Origin: Diaphorobacter aerolatus
GTDB lineage: Bacteria > Pseudomonadota > Gammaproteobacteria > Burkholderiales > Burkholderiaceae_C
Reading direction: 5' to 3'
Length of the DNA stretch: 64,000 nucleotides
Assembly: GCF_014489535.1 (NCBI RefSeq)
Contig: NZ_CP060783.1
Location: forward strand, 1-64,000
The position numbers and the translations under genes are program-made. Numbering within the stretch: the stretch's first letter is position 1; every line of letters begins with the position of its first letter. Positions 1 through 9,658 of this stretch are shown piece by piece. The notes under the pieces were generated by a model. It searched no databases. It saw only the letters and a program-made list of their open reading frames with translations, and had not been told where the DNA came from.

Positions 1-479
1 AGGTCGAGATGCGCAACAAGAAAGGCGAGAGCGCGTTGATGATCGCCGCGATCAAGGGCAACCTCGAAGCCGCCAAGGCGCTGATCGCTCGCGATGGCGA
101 CGTCAACAAGACCGACTGGACGCCGCTGCACTATGCCGCTTCGGGCACCACGGACAAGGCCGTGCCGATGATTGAGCTACTGCTGGAAAAGCACGCTTAC
201 ATCGATGCGGCATCGCCCAATGGCACGACGCCTCTGATGATGGCCGTGCGCTACGGCACCGCCGATGCCGCGCGCTTGTTGATCGCCGAAGGGGCCGATC
301 CGACGATCAAGAACGAAAAGGGGTTGACCGCCATCGATTTCGCCCGCCAGGCCGAGCGCAACGACATGGTGCAGGCCGTGACCGAGGCGATCAACAAGCG
401 CAGGCAGCAGCCGTCCACGGGGCGTCCCCAGAGCGCGCCGACGCAAAATCCCGCCCCGGCTCAGCGCGGCGCCTGGTGA
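1..479 (+). CDS. Ankyrin-repeat protein, 5' end outside the window
   Basis: The reading frame is open from base 3 to the stop at 477-479, and the first ATG (base 9) sits inside an ankyrin repeat, so the true start lies upstream. At least three ankyrin units are visible, with the typical signatures [27 protein letters not shown] and [19 protein letters not shown]. The C-terminal ~30 residues are a Pro/Gln/Ala-rich tail. Ankyrin repeats bind other proteins, and nothing here identifies the partner. In many betaproteobacteria such genes encode periplasmic ankyrin proteins, but the part that would show a signal peptide is missing. It converges on msbA with 49 bases between the two stops. Confidence 0.8.
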   Translation, partial: VEMRNKKGESALMIAAIKGNLEAAKALIARDGDVNKTDWTPLHYAASGTTDKAVPMIELLLEKHAYIDAASPNGTTPLMMAVRYGTADAARLLIAEGADPTIKNEKGLTAIDFARQAERNDMVQAVTEAINKRRQQPSTGRPQSAPTQNPAPAQRGAW

Positions 480-528
480 GGCACCTGTTTTCATTGAATC
501 AATTGGTTTCCCGGGGTAACCATTTGAT

Positions 529-2337
529 TTATTGAGCGGGCTGCCCGTTCGCGGCAGCGGGGTAGGTCTGCAGGCGCGAATACAGCCCGCCGAGCGCCAT
601 CAGTTCGGCATGTGTGCCTTGCTCCGCAATCTGGCCGCGCTCCATCACCACCACGCGGTCGGCATGCTCGATGGTGGACAGGCGGTGCGCGATCACAAGG
701 GTCGTGCGACCCTTCATGAGGCGCTGCAGGGCTTCCTGAACCAGGCGCTCGGATTCGGTGTCGAGCGCGGAAGTGGCTTCGTCCAGAATCAGGATCGGTG
801 CGTCCTTGTAGAGCGCGCGCGCAATCGCAAGACGCTGGCGCTGGCCACCGGAGAGCTGCGTGGCGTTGTGGCCGACCACGGTGTGCATGCCGTTGGGCAG
901 CGATGCGACATGCGTGGACAGGTTGGCGGCCTCCAGGCACGCCAGCACGCGCGTTTCGTCGAGGGGCGCGCCAAGGCAGACGTTGGCCGCGATGCTGTCG
1001 TTGAACATCACCACATCCTGACTGACCATCGCGAATTGCGAGCGCAGCGAAGGCAGGTTCCAGTCCTGGACCGGCACGCCGTCGAGCGTGATTTCGCCGG
1101 ATGTCGGGGTGAGAAAGCGCGGCAGCAGGTTCACCAGCGTCGTCTTGCCTGCACCCGAAGGGCCGACCAGCGCGATGATTTCCCCCGCACGGATCTGGAG
1201 CGACAGGTGATTGAGCGCGGGCATCAGGTCCGATTCAAACGACACGGTCACGTCGCGCAAGCTGATGCTGCCTTCCGCGCGCGCCTTGCTGAAATTGCCG
1301 CTGTCTTCGGACTGTGTGTCATTGAGCAGCATGAGGCCGCGCTCGAGCGCCGCCACGCCGCGCGTGATCGGATTGGCCACGTCGGCCAGACGGCGGATGG
1401 GCGCGATCAACATCAGCATCGCGGCGATGAACGAGGCAAAGCCACCCACCGTCACGTCCGAGGTCGAGAGGTTGCCGTGGCTCTGCCACAGCGCGATGCA
1501 CAGCACGGCGGACAGCGCCACGGACGCGAGCAACTGCGTGAGCGGCGTCATCGCCGCCGAGGCGATGGTGGATTTGATGGCCAGCGTGCGCAGGTCGCGG
1601 CTCAGGAAATTGAAACGACGCGTTTGATCGGCCTCCGCCCCATGCAGCCGCACCATGCGGTGCGCAAGCACGTTTTCCTCGACCACGTAGGCGAGGTCAT
1701 CGGTGGCCTTTTGGCTGCTCTTGGTGAGCTTGTAGAGTCGGCGCGAGAGCGTTTTCATGATCCAGGAAACGGCTGGCCCCATGACGAGCACGATCAGCGT
1801 GAGTTGCCAGTTCAGATAGAGCAGGTAACCGAACAGGGCGATTGCGGTGAAACCGTCGCGCGAAATGCCCATGAGCGCCTGAACCAGCGCGGTGAATCCG
1901 GTCTGCACCTCGTAGACGACGGTATTGGAGAGCGCGCTGGCCGACTGGCGCGAAAACAGGCTCATGTTCGTGACCAGCAACCGGTCGAACAATTCGGTGC
2001 GCAGTCGCAGCATACCGTCGTTGGCGATGCGTGCCAACGCATAGGCGCCGCAGAACTGTGCCAGACCGCGCACGAAGAACAATCCGATCAGAAACAGCGG
2101 AACCATCCAGAGGCTTAGCGATCCCTCAGTGAAACCCTTGTCGAGCAGCGGCTTGAGCAGCGCTGGCATGAGGGGTTCCGTGGCTGCACCCACCAGGGTG
2201 GCAATCATGGCAATCGTCCAGCCCAGACGCTGGTTTCCAAAGTAAGGCAGCAGCCGCTTCAGACGCTGTAGAAGTGACAAGGATTCAGTGGAGCCGAGCA
2301 AGTTTGTTTGCGCAGCGCTATGATTGAGGGATTGCAT
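529..2337 (-). CDS. msbA: Lipid A export ABC transporter, ATP-binding/permease protein MsbA
   Basis: This 602-residue ABC exporter half-transporter is predicted to flip lipid A-core across the inner membrane as a homodimer. The N-terminal ~330 residues form a six-helix transmembrane domain. The nucleotide-binding domain follows, with Walker A GPSGAGKTT at about residues 392-400, the signature LSGGQRQR near 495 and Walker B ILILDEATSALD near 516. The length matches the MsbA family (about 580-600). The gene is divergent from tolB with a 128-base gap. A generic lipid or drug exporter is possible, but the length and envelope context favour MsbA. Confidence 0.9.
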   Translation of the reverse strand: MQSLNHSAAQTNLLGSTESLSLLQRLKRLLPYFGNQRLGWTIAMIATLVGAATEPLMPALLKPLLDKGFTEGSLSLWMVPLFLIGLFFVRGLAQFCGAYALARIANDGMLRLRTELFDRLLVTNMSLFSRQSASALSNTVVYEVQTGFTALVQALMGISRDGFTAIALFGYLLYLNWQLTLIVLVMGPAVSWIMKTLSRRLYKLTKSSQKATDDLAYVVEENVLAHRMVRLHGAEADQTRRFNFLSRDLRTLAIKSTIASAAMTPLTQLLASVALSAVLCIALWQSHGNLSTSDVTVGGFASFIAAMLMLIAPIRRLADVANPITRGVAALERGLMLLNDTQSEDSGNFSKARAEGSISLRDVTVSFESDLMPALNHLSLQIRAGEIIALVGPSGAGKTTLVNLLPRFLTPTSGEITLDGVPVQDWNLPSLRSQFAMVSQDVVMFNDSIAANVCLGAPLDETRVLACLEAANLSTHVASLPNGMHTVVGHNATQLSGGQRQRLAIARALYKDAPILILDEATSALDTESERLVQEALQRLMKGRTTLVIAHRLSTIEHADRVVVMERGQIAEQGTHAELMALGGLYSRLQTYPAAANGQPAQ

Positions 2338-2465
2338 TGAGGGCGGATTCTACGGCTCAGCGTTGTTTACAGATTTCAGCACAGTTTGTCACAGGGCTTT
2401 CCTGGCCATGTGTAACATGCGAGGCTCTGTTACCCGGCACGTCTACGGTATTTCGTTGGTACACA

Positions 2466-3792
2466 ATGACACTCGACCGAATTTTCCCCAAATCAAAAAT
2501 TTCATCCCCTGCGCAGTCCCTGCGCATTCCCCGGCGACAGGCAGTCGCCGCGATTGCCTCCCTCTCCGCCTTGCCTGCGATCGCGCAGTTCAAGGTCGAG
2601 ATCACCGGGTCGGCCTGAAGCAACGGCCGATTGCGATTGCCCCGTTCAAGGGCGAGGCGCAATCTCCCCAGAAGATTTCCTCGATTGTTCGCGCCGATCT
2701 GGAGCGCAGCGGCGTGTTCATCGGCGTTGACGCTGCGGGCGAGCAGCTCGACGAGTCCTCGCGTCCCGATCTGGCCGCATGGCGCGCCCGCACCGCCGAG
2801 GCGCTGGCCGCGGGCAGCGTGAATCGCCTGGCAGATGGCCGCTTCGACGTGCGTTTCCGCCTTTGGGACGTGGTCAAGGGAAGCGACCTCGGCGGTCAGA
2901 GCTATGTGGTCACGCAGGCCGATCTGCGCCTGGTGGCGCACCGCATTTCGGACTACATCTACGAAAAACTGACGGGAGAGCGCGGCGTGTTTTCCACGCG
3001 CATTTCCTACGTGACCAAGAACGGTGGCCGCTACACGCTGTGGGTGGCCGATGCGGATGGCGAGAACTCGCAGCTTGCGTTCGCGAGTTCCGAACCCATC
3101 ATCTCGCCGGCCTGGTCACCCTCGGGCACCCAGCTTGCCTATGTGTCGTTCGAATCACGCAAGCCGGTCGTGTACGTGCAGGACGTGTCTTCGGGCAAGC
3201 GTCGGTTGATCGCGAATTTCCGCGGCTCCAACAGCGCTCCCGCGTGGTCGCCCGATGGGAGCACGCTGGCCGTCACGCTGAGCCGCGATGGCGGTTCGCA
3301 GCTCTACACCATCAACGCCAACGGCGGCGGCGAGCCGCGGCGTCTGATGCAAAGCAGCGGCATCGACACCGAACCGATGTATTCAAGCGACGGTCGCAGC
3401 ATTTATTTTGTGAGTGATCGTGGCGGCGCGCCGCAGATCTACCGCGTGGGCGCCAGCGGCGGCGGTGCCGAGCGCGTGACTTTCAGCGGCTCCTACAACA
3501 TTTCTCCTGCGATCAGCCCCGATGGCCAGTATTTGGCCTACATCTCGCGCGTGGGGGAGCCTACAAACTGCACGTGATGGATCTGAAGTCGGGCACGGCT
3601 CAGGCGATCACGGACACTTCCGCCGACGAAAGCCCGAGCTTCGCTCCGAACAGCAAGCTCATCGTCTATGCTTCCCAGCAAGGCGGTCGCGACGCTCTGA
3701 TGACGACAACGCTTGACGGCAAGATCAAGGCTCGCCTTGCGGGCCAGAGCGGAGACATCCGGGAACCCTCATGGGGCCCGTATCAGAAGTAG
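2466..3792 (+). CDS. tolB: Tol-Pal system beta-propeller protein TolB, with two single-base frameshifts
   Basis: TolB is the periplasmic partner of Pal in the Tol-Pal system, which maintains the outer membrane and aids constriction during division. The chosen ATG gives a leader with RRQAVAAIASL and a likely cleavage after AIA. The frame breaks in the G run at 2607-2609: adding one G turns a stop into GVGLKQ, as in TolB proteins. It breaks again in the G run at 3553-3557, where one more G gives GGAYKLHVMDLKSG. With both corrections the protein is 442 residues, close to the usual 430, with WSPDG/YSSDGR-type propeller repeats. pal and cpoB follow directly. The errors look like homopolymer under-calls rather than a pseudogene. 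No clear Shine-Dalgarno sequence precedes the start. Confidence 0.88.
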
Positions 3793-3854
3793 GCTTGGGT
3801 AGCAGTACATTTTTTCTTGTTTTTTCACAGCATCGGTTCTTTAGGAGCACTTAC

Positions 3855-4409
3855 ATGATCCGTTTTGACTTCAAACGTGCAGCACTTGCACTGACCATCA
3901 CCGCCCTGGTTGCGGGCTGCAGTTCCGGCGTGAAGCTGGATGACGTTCCTGTCGAGGACAAGAACGCCAGCTCCACCGCCGGCCAGGGCAGCGGTAGCGG
4001 TTCCAGCGGCAGCACAGGTCAGAGCACCGTGACTCCAGCCGACATGAGCGGCTCGGCACGTGCCGGTCAAGGCCCGGTGGGCGTGGCTCACGTCGTGTAT
4101 TTCGACTTTGACAGCTACACCGTCAAGTCCGAGTACCAGTCGGTGCTCGAAGGTCATGCCCGTTTCCTGAAGGCCAACACGGGCCGCAAGGTGAACCTGG
4201 AAGGCCACACCGACCAACGCGGCGGCAGCGAGTACAACCTGGCCCTGGGGCAGAAGCGCTCCGAAGCCGTGCGCCGCTCGCTGGCTCTGCTCGGCGTGTC
4301 CGACGCACAGATGGAAGCCGTGAGCTTCGGCAAGGAAAAGCCTGCCGCCCAAGGTGCTTCCGAGGACGCTTACTCGCAAAATCGTCGCGTTGAATTCTCT
4401 TACCGTTGA
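3855..4409 (+). CDS. pal: Peptidoglycan-associated lipoprotein Pal
   Basis: Pal is an outer-membrane lipoprotein that ties the membrane to peptidoglycan and cycles with TolB. The ATG at 3855 is preceded by a taggag ribosome site. The 184-residue protein has a lipoprotein signal with lipobox LVAGC (Cys22), then a Gly/Ser-rich linker and a C-terminal OmpA-like domain. That domain contains VYFDFDSYTVK and the peptidoglycan-binding pattern NLEGHTDQRGGSEYNLALGQ. It lies 62 bases after tolB, and its stop overlaps the start of cpoB, so tolB-pal-cpoB is very probably one operon. Confidence 0.95.
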   Translation: MIRFDFKRAALALTITALVAGCSSGVKLDDVPVEDKNASSTAGQGSGSGSSGSTGQSTVTPADMSGSARAGQGPVGVAHVVYFDFDSYTVKSEYQSVLEGHARFLKANTGRKVNLEGHTDQRGGSEYNLALGQKRSEAVRRSLALLGVSDAQMEAVSFGKEKPAAQGASEDAYSQNRRVEFSYR

Positions 4410-5194
4410 TGATGAAGCGCTCATTTTCTCCACAACATTCCTTGATGGCTGCCGCGCTGTGCGCCAGCAGTTTGCTGGGTGCCTCGGCGCACGCGGCGCT
4501 CTTTGAAGATGAGGAAGCGCGGCGCGCGATCCTGGAAGTGCGTCAGCGCGTCGACGCGCTGCAGCAGTCCAACCAGCGCAGTACCGAGCGTTCCGGAGAC
4601 GATGTAGCGCAGATGCGCCGCAGCCTGCTCGACCTGCAGACGCAGATTCAATCTCTGCAGAGCGAACAGGCCCGACTGCGCGGCCAGAACGAGCAGTTGC
4701 AGAAGGAAGTTGCCGACCTGCAGCAGCGCATGAAGGACGTGGCCAAGGCCACGGACGAGCGGCTGCGCCAGTTCGAGCCGGTGGACGTGAACGTTGATGG
4801 CAAGGAATTCAAGGCCGATCCCGCCGAAAAGCGCGATTTCGAGGCCGCGCTCGCCGTGTTCCGCACGGGCAAGTTCCCCGAAGCCGGTCAGGCGTTTGCC
4901 GCGTTCACGCGTCAGTATCCACAGAGCGGCTACATGCCCTCGGCGCGCTTCTGGCTGGGCAATGCGCAGTACGCGCAGCGCGACTACACCAACGCGATCA
5001 ACAACTTCAAGTCGATCCTGACCAACGCCCCGGATCATCCGCGCGCTTCCGAAGCCGCGCTGTCCATCGCGAACTGCCAGATCGAACTGAAGGACACGCG
5101 TGCGGCCCGCAAGACGCTCGAAGACCTGATCCGCGTGTATCCGCAATCCGAGGCCGCCTCGGCTGCCCGTGATCGTCTCGCGAAACTCAAGTAA
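4409..5194 (+). CDS. cpoB: Cell division coordinator CpoB (YbgF), Tol-Pal associated
   Basis: This periplasmic protein coordinates peptidoglycan synthesis with outer-membrane constriction by contacting the Tol machinery. The start overlaps the pal stop (TGATG). A TTG three bases earlier and a second ATG three bases later are alternatives. A signal peptide ends near SAHA. It is followed by a coiled coil at roughly residues 30-100 (Gln/Glu/Leu heptads such as LLDLQTQIQSLQSEQARL) and a C-terminal TPR domain with three repeats (FRTGKFPEAGQAFAAFTRQY and following). Length (261) and domain order match the family. Confidence 0.92.
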   Translation: MMKRSFSPQHSLMAAALCASSLLGASAHAALFEDEEARRAILEVRQRVDALQQSNQRSTERSGDDVAQMRRSLLDLQTQIQSLQSEQARLRGQNEQLQKEVADLQQRMKDVAKATDERLRQFEPVDVNVDGKEFKADPAEKRDFEAALAVFRTGKFPEAGQAFAAFTRQYPQSGYMPSARFWLGNAQYAQRDYTNAINNFKSILTNAPDHPRASEAALSIANCQIELKDTRAARKTLEDLIRVYPQSEAASAARDRLAKLK

Positions 5195-5207
5195 GTGATC
5201 GACTCGG

Positions 5208-6005
5208 GTGAGCGCAAAAGAGCAGGGCGGCGTTGCTGCCATTGAAGACGCCGATCTGGAGCGTCGCTTTGGTGGCCTCGCCCGGCTGTATGGGGTGCAA
5301 GGTGCGGCGCGCATTCGCAGCGCGCACGTTGCCGTCATCGGTATCGGCGGCGTGGGTTCATGGACAGCCGAAGCCTTGGCCCGAAGTGGCGTAGCGGCGC
5401 TCACGCTGATCGATCTCGACCATGTGGCCGAATCGAATATCAACCGCCAGATCCACGCGCTCGACAACACCCTCGGACAGGGCAAGATCGAGGCCATGCG
5501 CGAGCGCATCGCGCACATCAACCCGCATTGCAAGGTGACTTGCGTGGACGAGTTCGTCGATGAAGACAACTGGCCCGCCTTGCTGCCCGACACGGTGGAT
5601 GCGGTGATCGATGCCTGCGACCAGATCCGGGCCAAGACCGCCATGGCCGCGTGGGCGAGAAGAACCAAGACGCTGTTCGTGAGCATTGGTGCGGCGGGCG
5701 GCAAGCGCCTGGCGCATCTGGTCGATGTGGCCGACCTCTCGCAGACCACGCATGACCCGCTGCTCGCGCAACTGCGTTATCGGTTGCGCAAATTCCACGG
5801 AGCGCCCAAGGAAGGCAAGAAGAAGATCGGCACGCTCTGCGTCTTCAGCAAGGAGCCGGTCGCGCCGCCGCATGCCTCCTGCAGCATTGCCGGAGAGGGT
5901 GACGGCACGCTCAATTGCGCGGGCTACGGTTCCGTGGTGACGGTCACGGCCACATTCGGCATGTGCGCCGCCGGCGTGGTACTCGACCAACTCGCCGGGA
6001 AATAA
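5208..6005 (+). CDS. tcdA: tRNA threonylcarbamoyladenosine dehydratase TcdA (CsdL)
   Basis: TcdA is an E1/ThiF-like enzyme that uses ATP to cyclise t6A at position 37 of tRNAs to ct6A. The 265-residue protein shows the nucleotide-binding loop GIGGVGSWTAEALARSGV at about residues 45-62, then DLDHVAESNINRQIHAL and ATP-site downstream segments typical of TcdA. The start is a GTG (5208), 13 bases after the cpoB stop, and I see no in-frame ATG near it. It may be cotranscribed with tolB-pal-cpoB. A general MoeB/ThiF protein is less likely because the length and the CVFSKEP segment fit TcdA. Confidence 0.9.
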   Translation: MSAKEQGGVAAIEDADLERRFGGLARLYGVQGAARIRSAHVAVIGIGGVGSWTAEALARSGVAALTLIDLDHVAESNINRQIHALDNTLGQGKIEAMRERIAHINPHCKVTCVDEFVDEDNWPALLPDTVDAVIDACDQIRAKTAMAAWARRTKTLFVSIGAAGGKRLAHLVDVADLSQTTHDPLLAQLRYRLRKFHGAPKEGKKKIGTLCVFSKEPVAPPHASCSIAGEGDGTLNCAGYGSVVTVTATFGMCAAGVVLDQLAGK

Positions 6006-6080
6006 GTCATCCGGTAGTCAGGTCGGGGCCAGGCAAGACAAGCAGAAACCGCGTGCTGCTGTCGTCCGCTCGTTCGCTTC

Positions 6081-6368
6081 TCAGCCCTTGGGCATGTAGG
6101 CCGCCACCATCGCGGCAAACTCGGTCGCGAGCTGCTTGCCATACTCGTGCTGCTCGCGCATCCACACGGCCTGATCGAGCGAAAAGTCCTGTTTGTCCGA
6201 GCGCCCAAGCGTGCCCATGGATTCGACCAGCGACTGCTCGAACGAGGCCAGTTGCCGCGCCGGATCACTCTGCGCGCGCATCACCAATGCCACCAGTTGC
6301 GCGAGCACGGCCTCATGCAGCGCGATGCGGGTGGAGAACTCCATGGTGGAATTGTCGGGTGTGATCAT
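6081..6368 (-). CDS. Small hypothetical protein (95 aa)
   Basis: I do not recognise this protein. It is mostly predicted helix, acidic to neutral, without signal peptide, membrane segment or cysteines. It begins MITPDNSTMEF and ends AAYMPKG; the ATG nine codons into the frame is an alternative start. Codon use matches its neighbours, and the frame sits in a gap that no other gene explains. It converges on tcdA, with 75 bases between the stops. It is probably a lineage-specific cytoplasmic protein. Confidence 0.6.
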   Translation of the reverse strand: MITPDNSTMEFSTRIALHEAVLAQLVALVMRAQSDPARQLASFEQSLVESMGTLGRSDKQDFSLDQAVWMREQHEYGKQLATEFAAMVAAYMPKG

Positions 6369-6508
6369 GCTTCGTTCCTGACGATGATTTGAATTCGGAT
6401 ATGCGTTTGATCGTAGGTCCCATGCGCGGAACGCATGTAGGAGTCGCGCGGAATTCCGTGTGAGCGCAAGGCGGGATTTGCCAGCGAGCGCGTCACGCGG
6501 TCATCGCA

Positions 6509-9500
6509 TCAGTGCTTGCGATATTCGTGCGGCTTCCAGGGCCCCCACTTGGCTTCGTAGACCGCGCGGTTTTTTTCCATCAGGGCGCGCTTGCGCTCAT
6601 CGCCGAGCTTGTTGAACGAGGCCGACAGGTGATGGTGCACGAACACGTCTTCGGCGCAAGCAACCTTCAGCCCGGCCTTTTCGACCATGCGGCAGTAGTC
6701 GTCGTCCTCGAAGAAACCCAGCCCGTAGTCCAGACTCATGGGACCGCATTGGTCGTATGTGCTGCGCGGCAGCATCACGCAGAAAAAGGCGACGGTATCA
6801 ATCTCGAACCATTTGCCGAGCCTGCGCTCGGTGATGTTCACCGCATTGGCGGGCATCTCATCGAGGTGCCTGTAGTCGGTGGGAACTCTGGCCTCATTGC
6901 CTATATTGTTGGTGGATGGACCAATGATGCCGATCTCCGGCGTATTGCGCAGATGGTTGACGAGCCGACCTGCCCAGCCTTCGGTGACCACGGTGTCATT
7001 GTTCTGAATGACGAGATAGTCGCCCGTAGCCGCTTCCAGTCCCTGGTTGTTGCCTCCCGCAAATCCCCGGTTGTCCTGATTGAGGATCAACTTCACATGG
7101 GGCGGGATGCTGCCCAGGCCTCAAGGAACTCAGGCGAGCCGTCGCTCGAGTTGTTGTCCACCACGACGATCTCCAGATCCACGTCGTCGCTATGTTGCTC
7201 CAGGCTGTCCAGGCAGGCCTTCGTGAGATCGAGGTTGTTATACGTCAGCACGATGGCACTGACCTTGGGACGCGGTGTCGCCAAAGCCGCCTCGGTGAGC
7301 GCTTGCACGCGATGCGCCCAGGTCTGGCCGGCTGCGAAGCGCTTGCGGCGCGCCACCTCGGCTTCGGGTTCGGGTTGTGCCAGCAACGCATTGCGCACCT
7401 GCTCGATGAATGCATCGTGTCCGTCGGCGGTGCGCACCAGATCGCCGAATTGCGCCATCTCGGGCAGATCGACGGAGACGACGGAGCGGCCCGCTCCCAG
7501 ATATTCATAGACCTTGACGGGATTGGTCGCCAGCGTCAATGGAATCACCTTGAACGGAAGCAGGCAGACATCGAACGCGTAGAGGTAGTAGGGCAGCTTC
7601 GAATAGGGGACCTCACCCGTGAGCACGATGTTGGGTAGTGCCCTCAGGCGCTCGCCTGCCTTGGCCGTGTCCGCGCCCACGAGCAGGATCAGGTGATCGG
7701 CAAACGCATGCGCGATGCGCTCGACCAGATCGACGTCGAACCACTCGGCAATGGCCCCGTAGTAACCAATGATCTTGCGGCCCTGCGAGTCCACGAAACG
7801 TTCTGCTGGTGGATTGCAGAAATCGGTGTACTGGCCAGCGTTGCGCACGATGTGCACATTGTCGTTGTACTGGCGGGCATGTTCGCCGAGCCAGTCCGAC
7901 GTTGCGATGAGCATGTCGGCGCGGCGCATCATCTGGTCTTCGAGCCGGAGCAGCCCCTCGGGCACATTGCCGAAGCCTTCGTGGTGATCCATGCAGTCAT
8001 ACGCGAGGCACTCGGATTGCATGCGCTGCGCCATGGGATACCAGTACGCATGCTGCACGATCGACCATGTGTTCGATGTCTCGCTCCATGCGCGGAACAT
8101 CGCCAATCCCGTGCTGATCTGCTCGATTGCGGCGGCCGTGGGGGGCGCAAAGTAGATGGCCGGGGCGCCTGCGACCTTCAGCTTGACCTGATAGAGCGGC
8201 AGCGATTCGTCAATGCGCTCAGCATTGAAGCCGGGCTCTTTCGAGTCTTCAAAATGGTTGGTGAAGAAATACACGCGATGCCCGGCGCGCGCCAACTCGC
8301 GCGCCAGATGCTGCGGGCGCTGGATGCGGAAATGCCAGTCGATGATGCTGAAAATGAACACATCGGGCAGTTCGCGGCGACCCACGGCCTTGAATTCAAT
8401 CAACGGCTGTTTCGCCGCGGAGTTTCCGGGCACCGCAAGTGCCGCAGCCGACGTGGCCGCCGGGTGCTTTCCCGCGAATCGCTTGGGAAGGTAGCGCAGC
8501 GCGCGGGAAATCACGTTGGACATCCCGCCGTGAGCGTAGGCATGCTCCACGTCCCTCATGCGGCGCTTCACCCAACGAGGCGCGCCGCGCACCGCGCGCA
8601 GCGGGGCGGTGATCTTCCAACTGGTCGTTGCCAGCACCGTGTTGACCTCGTGCACCAGCGACTTTTCACGGTACTCGAGAAAGCGGATGCGCTCGCTGTC
8701 CTTGGCACTTGCCGTCTTCAAGCTCTGGACTTCGCTGTGCAAGGCGTCTGCGCGGGTCTGCGTTTGAACGTGCTCGTGCGTCTCCCGGAGCAATTGCGTT
8801 TGGACGGCCTGCAGACTCGCTCCTGCATTCTGCAGTTGGGTCTGCGTGGACTCCAGCAGGTGTTGTGACACGTCGTACTGCGCATGCAGCGCGGCGAGTT
8901 CCGTATGCAGCGTCGTGAGTTCCGCGTTCTGCTTGGCGATCAACTCGTGGGTGTCTGGCTCGCCAATGTTGGTGTCCGACAAGGCAAACCGCGTTTGCGC
9001 CAGATGCTGCACACGTGCATACACCAACAGAATCTGCTTGCCCGGCCAGTACTGCGGCTGGTGACCACTGGTGTCGGTCACGCTGCTGTGCACAAGCGCC
9101 CATTGCGGATCGGGTGAAACGGGGATGTTGTTGGAGTCGAAGGTGACTTCATGCTCCGAATGCCGATCAAACTCACGGAATGGCAGCAACAGCACGATGT
9201 AGGTCGACGCATATTGGCGAAGTTTGTCGAACACATTCCAGGGCGTGGCGAAGTGCTCCAGCGTGTTGGACGAGAAGACCACGTCGAAGGGTGGCCGCTT
9301 GGGCAACTCCAGCAGATTTTCGTGCGAAAAGCGAGCGTGGCTGTGTTGCTCGCGCGCCTGCTCGATGGCGGGGCCGGAAAAATCGATGCCGGTGATGTCC
9401 CAGCCCAGCACCTGCGCGAGCATGTCCGTGCCCGCACCCTCGGCGCAACCCCAGTCGCAAACGGTCAGTCGATTCCAGCGCACGGCCTGAATCAGCCATT

Positions 9501-9627
9501 GGGGCATGGCTTCGATAGCCACCTTCGCGAAGTAGCGGCTTTGCGCAGGACCACCGTTGGACTCCCAGTCGGTGACAAAACGATGATCCCAATAGCGGTT
9601 GCTATTGATGTCGTCTGATTGGTTCAT
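6509..9627 (-). CDS. Methyltransferase/coiled-coil/glycosyltransferase fusion of a polysaccharide cluster, one frameshift
   Basis: This large multidomain cytoplasmic protein has about 1039 residues once the frame is repaired. Residues 1-205 are a class I SAM methyltransferase with motif I CDWGCAEGAG (57-66) and FSSNTLEHF. Residues about 226-330 are a long coiled coil rich in Gln, Leu and Thr, followed by the linker TTSWKITAPLR. Residues about 420-775 form a GT-B fold glycosyltransferase (RIQRPQHLARELARAGHRV, then GYYGAIAEWFDVDL). From about 790 there is a GT2 domain (VSAIVLTYNNLDLTKACLDS, then NRGFAGGNNQG). The GT2 domain is split at the G run 7099-7102: one extra base joins AASRP to HVKLILNQ. 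It lies 31 bases downstream of wzt and probably acts in chain synthesis or capping of the exported polysaccharide. Confidence 0.82.
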
Positions 9628-9658
9628 GTCGATTCTCTTGTGTCTTCGCGCTTGCCGC

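Noticed and set aside
488-520. A partial inverted repeat between the ankyrin gene and msbA
   Set aside because: The arms around cccgggg are interrupted and no T tract follows, so I cannot call a terminator.
2324-2465. An upstream extension of tolB to base 2324
   Set aside because: The frame that runs from 2324 is not the tolB frame at its N-terminus; the signal peptide and family-like start begin at 2466 in a different frame, joined by a one-base correction.
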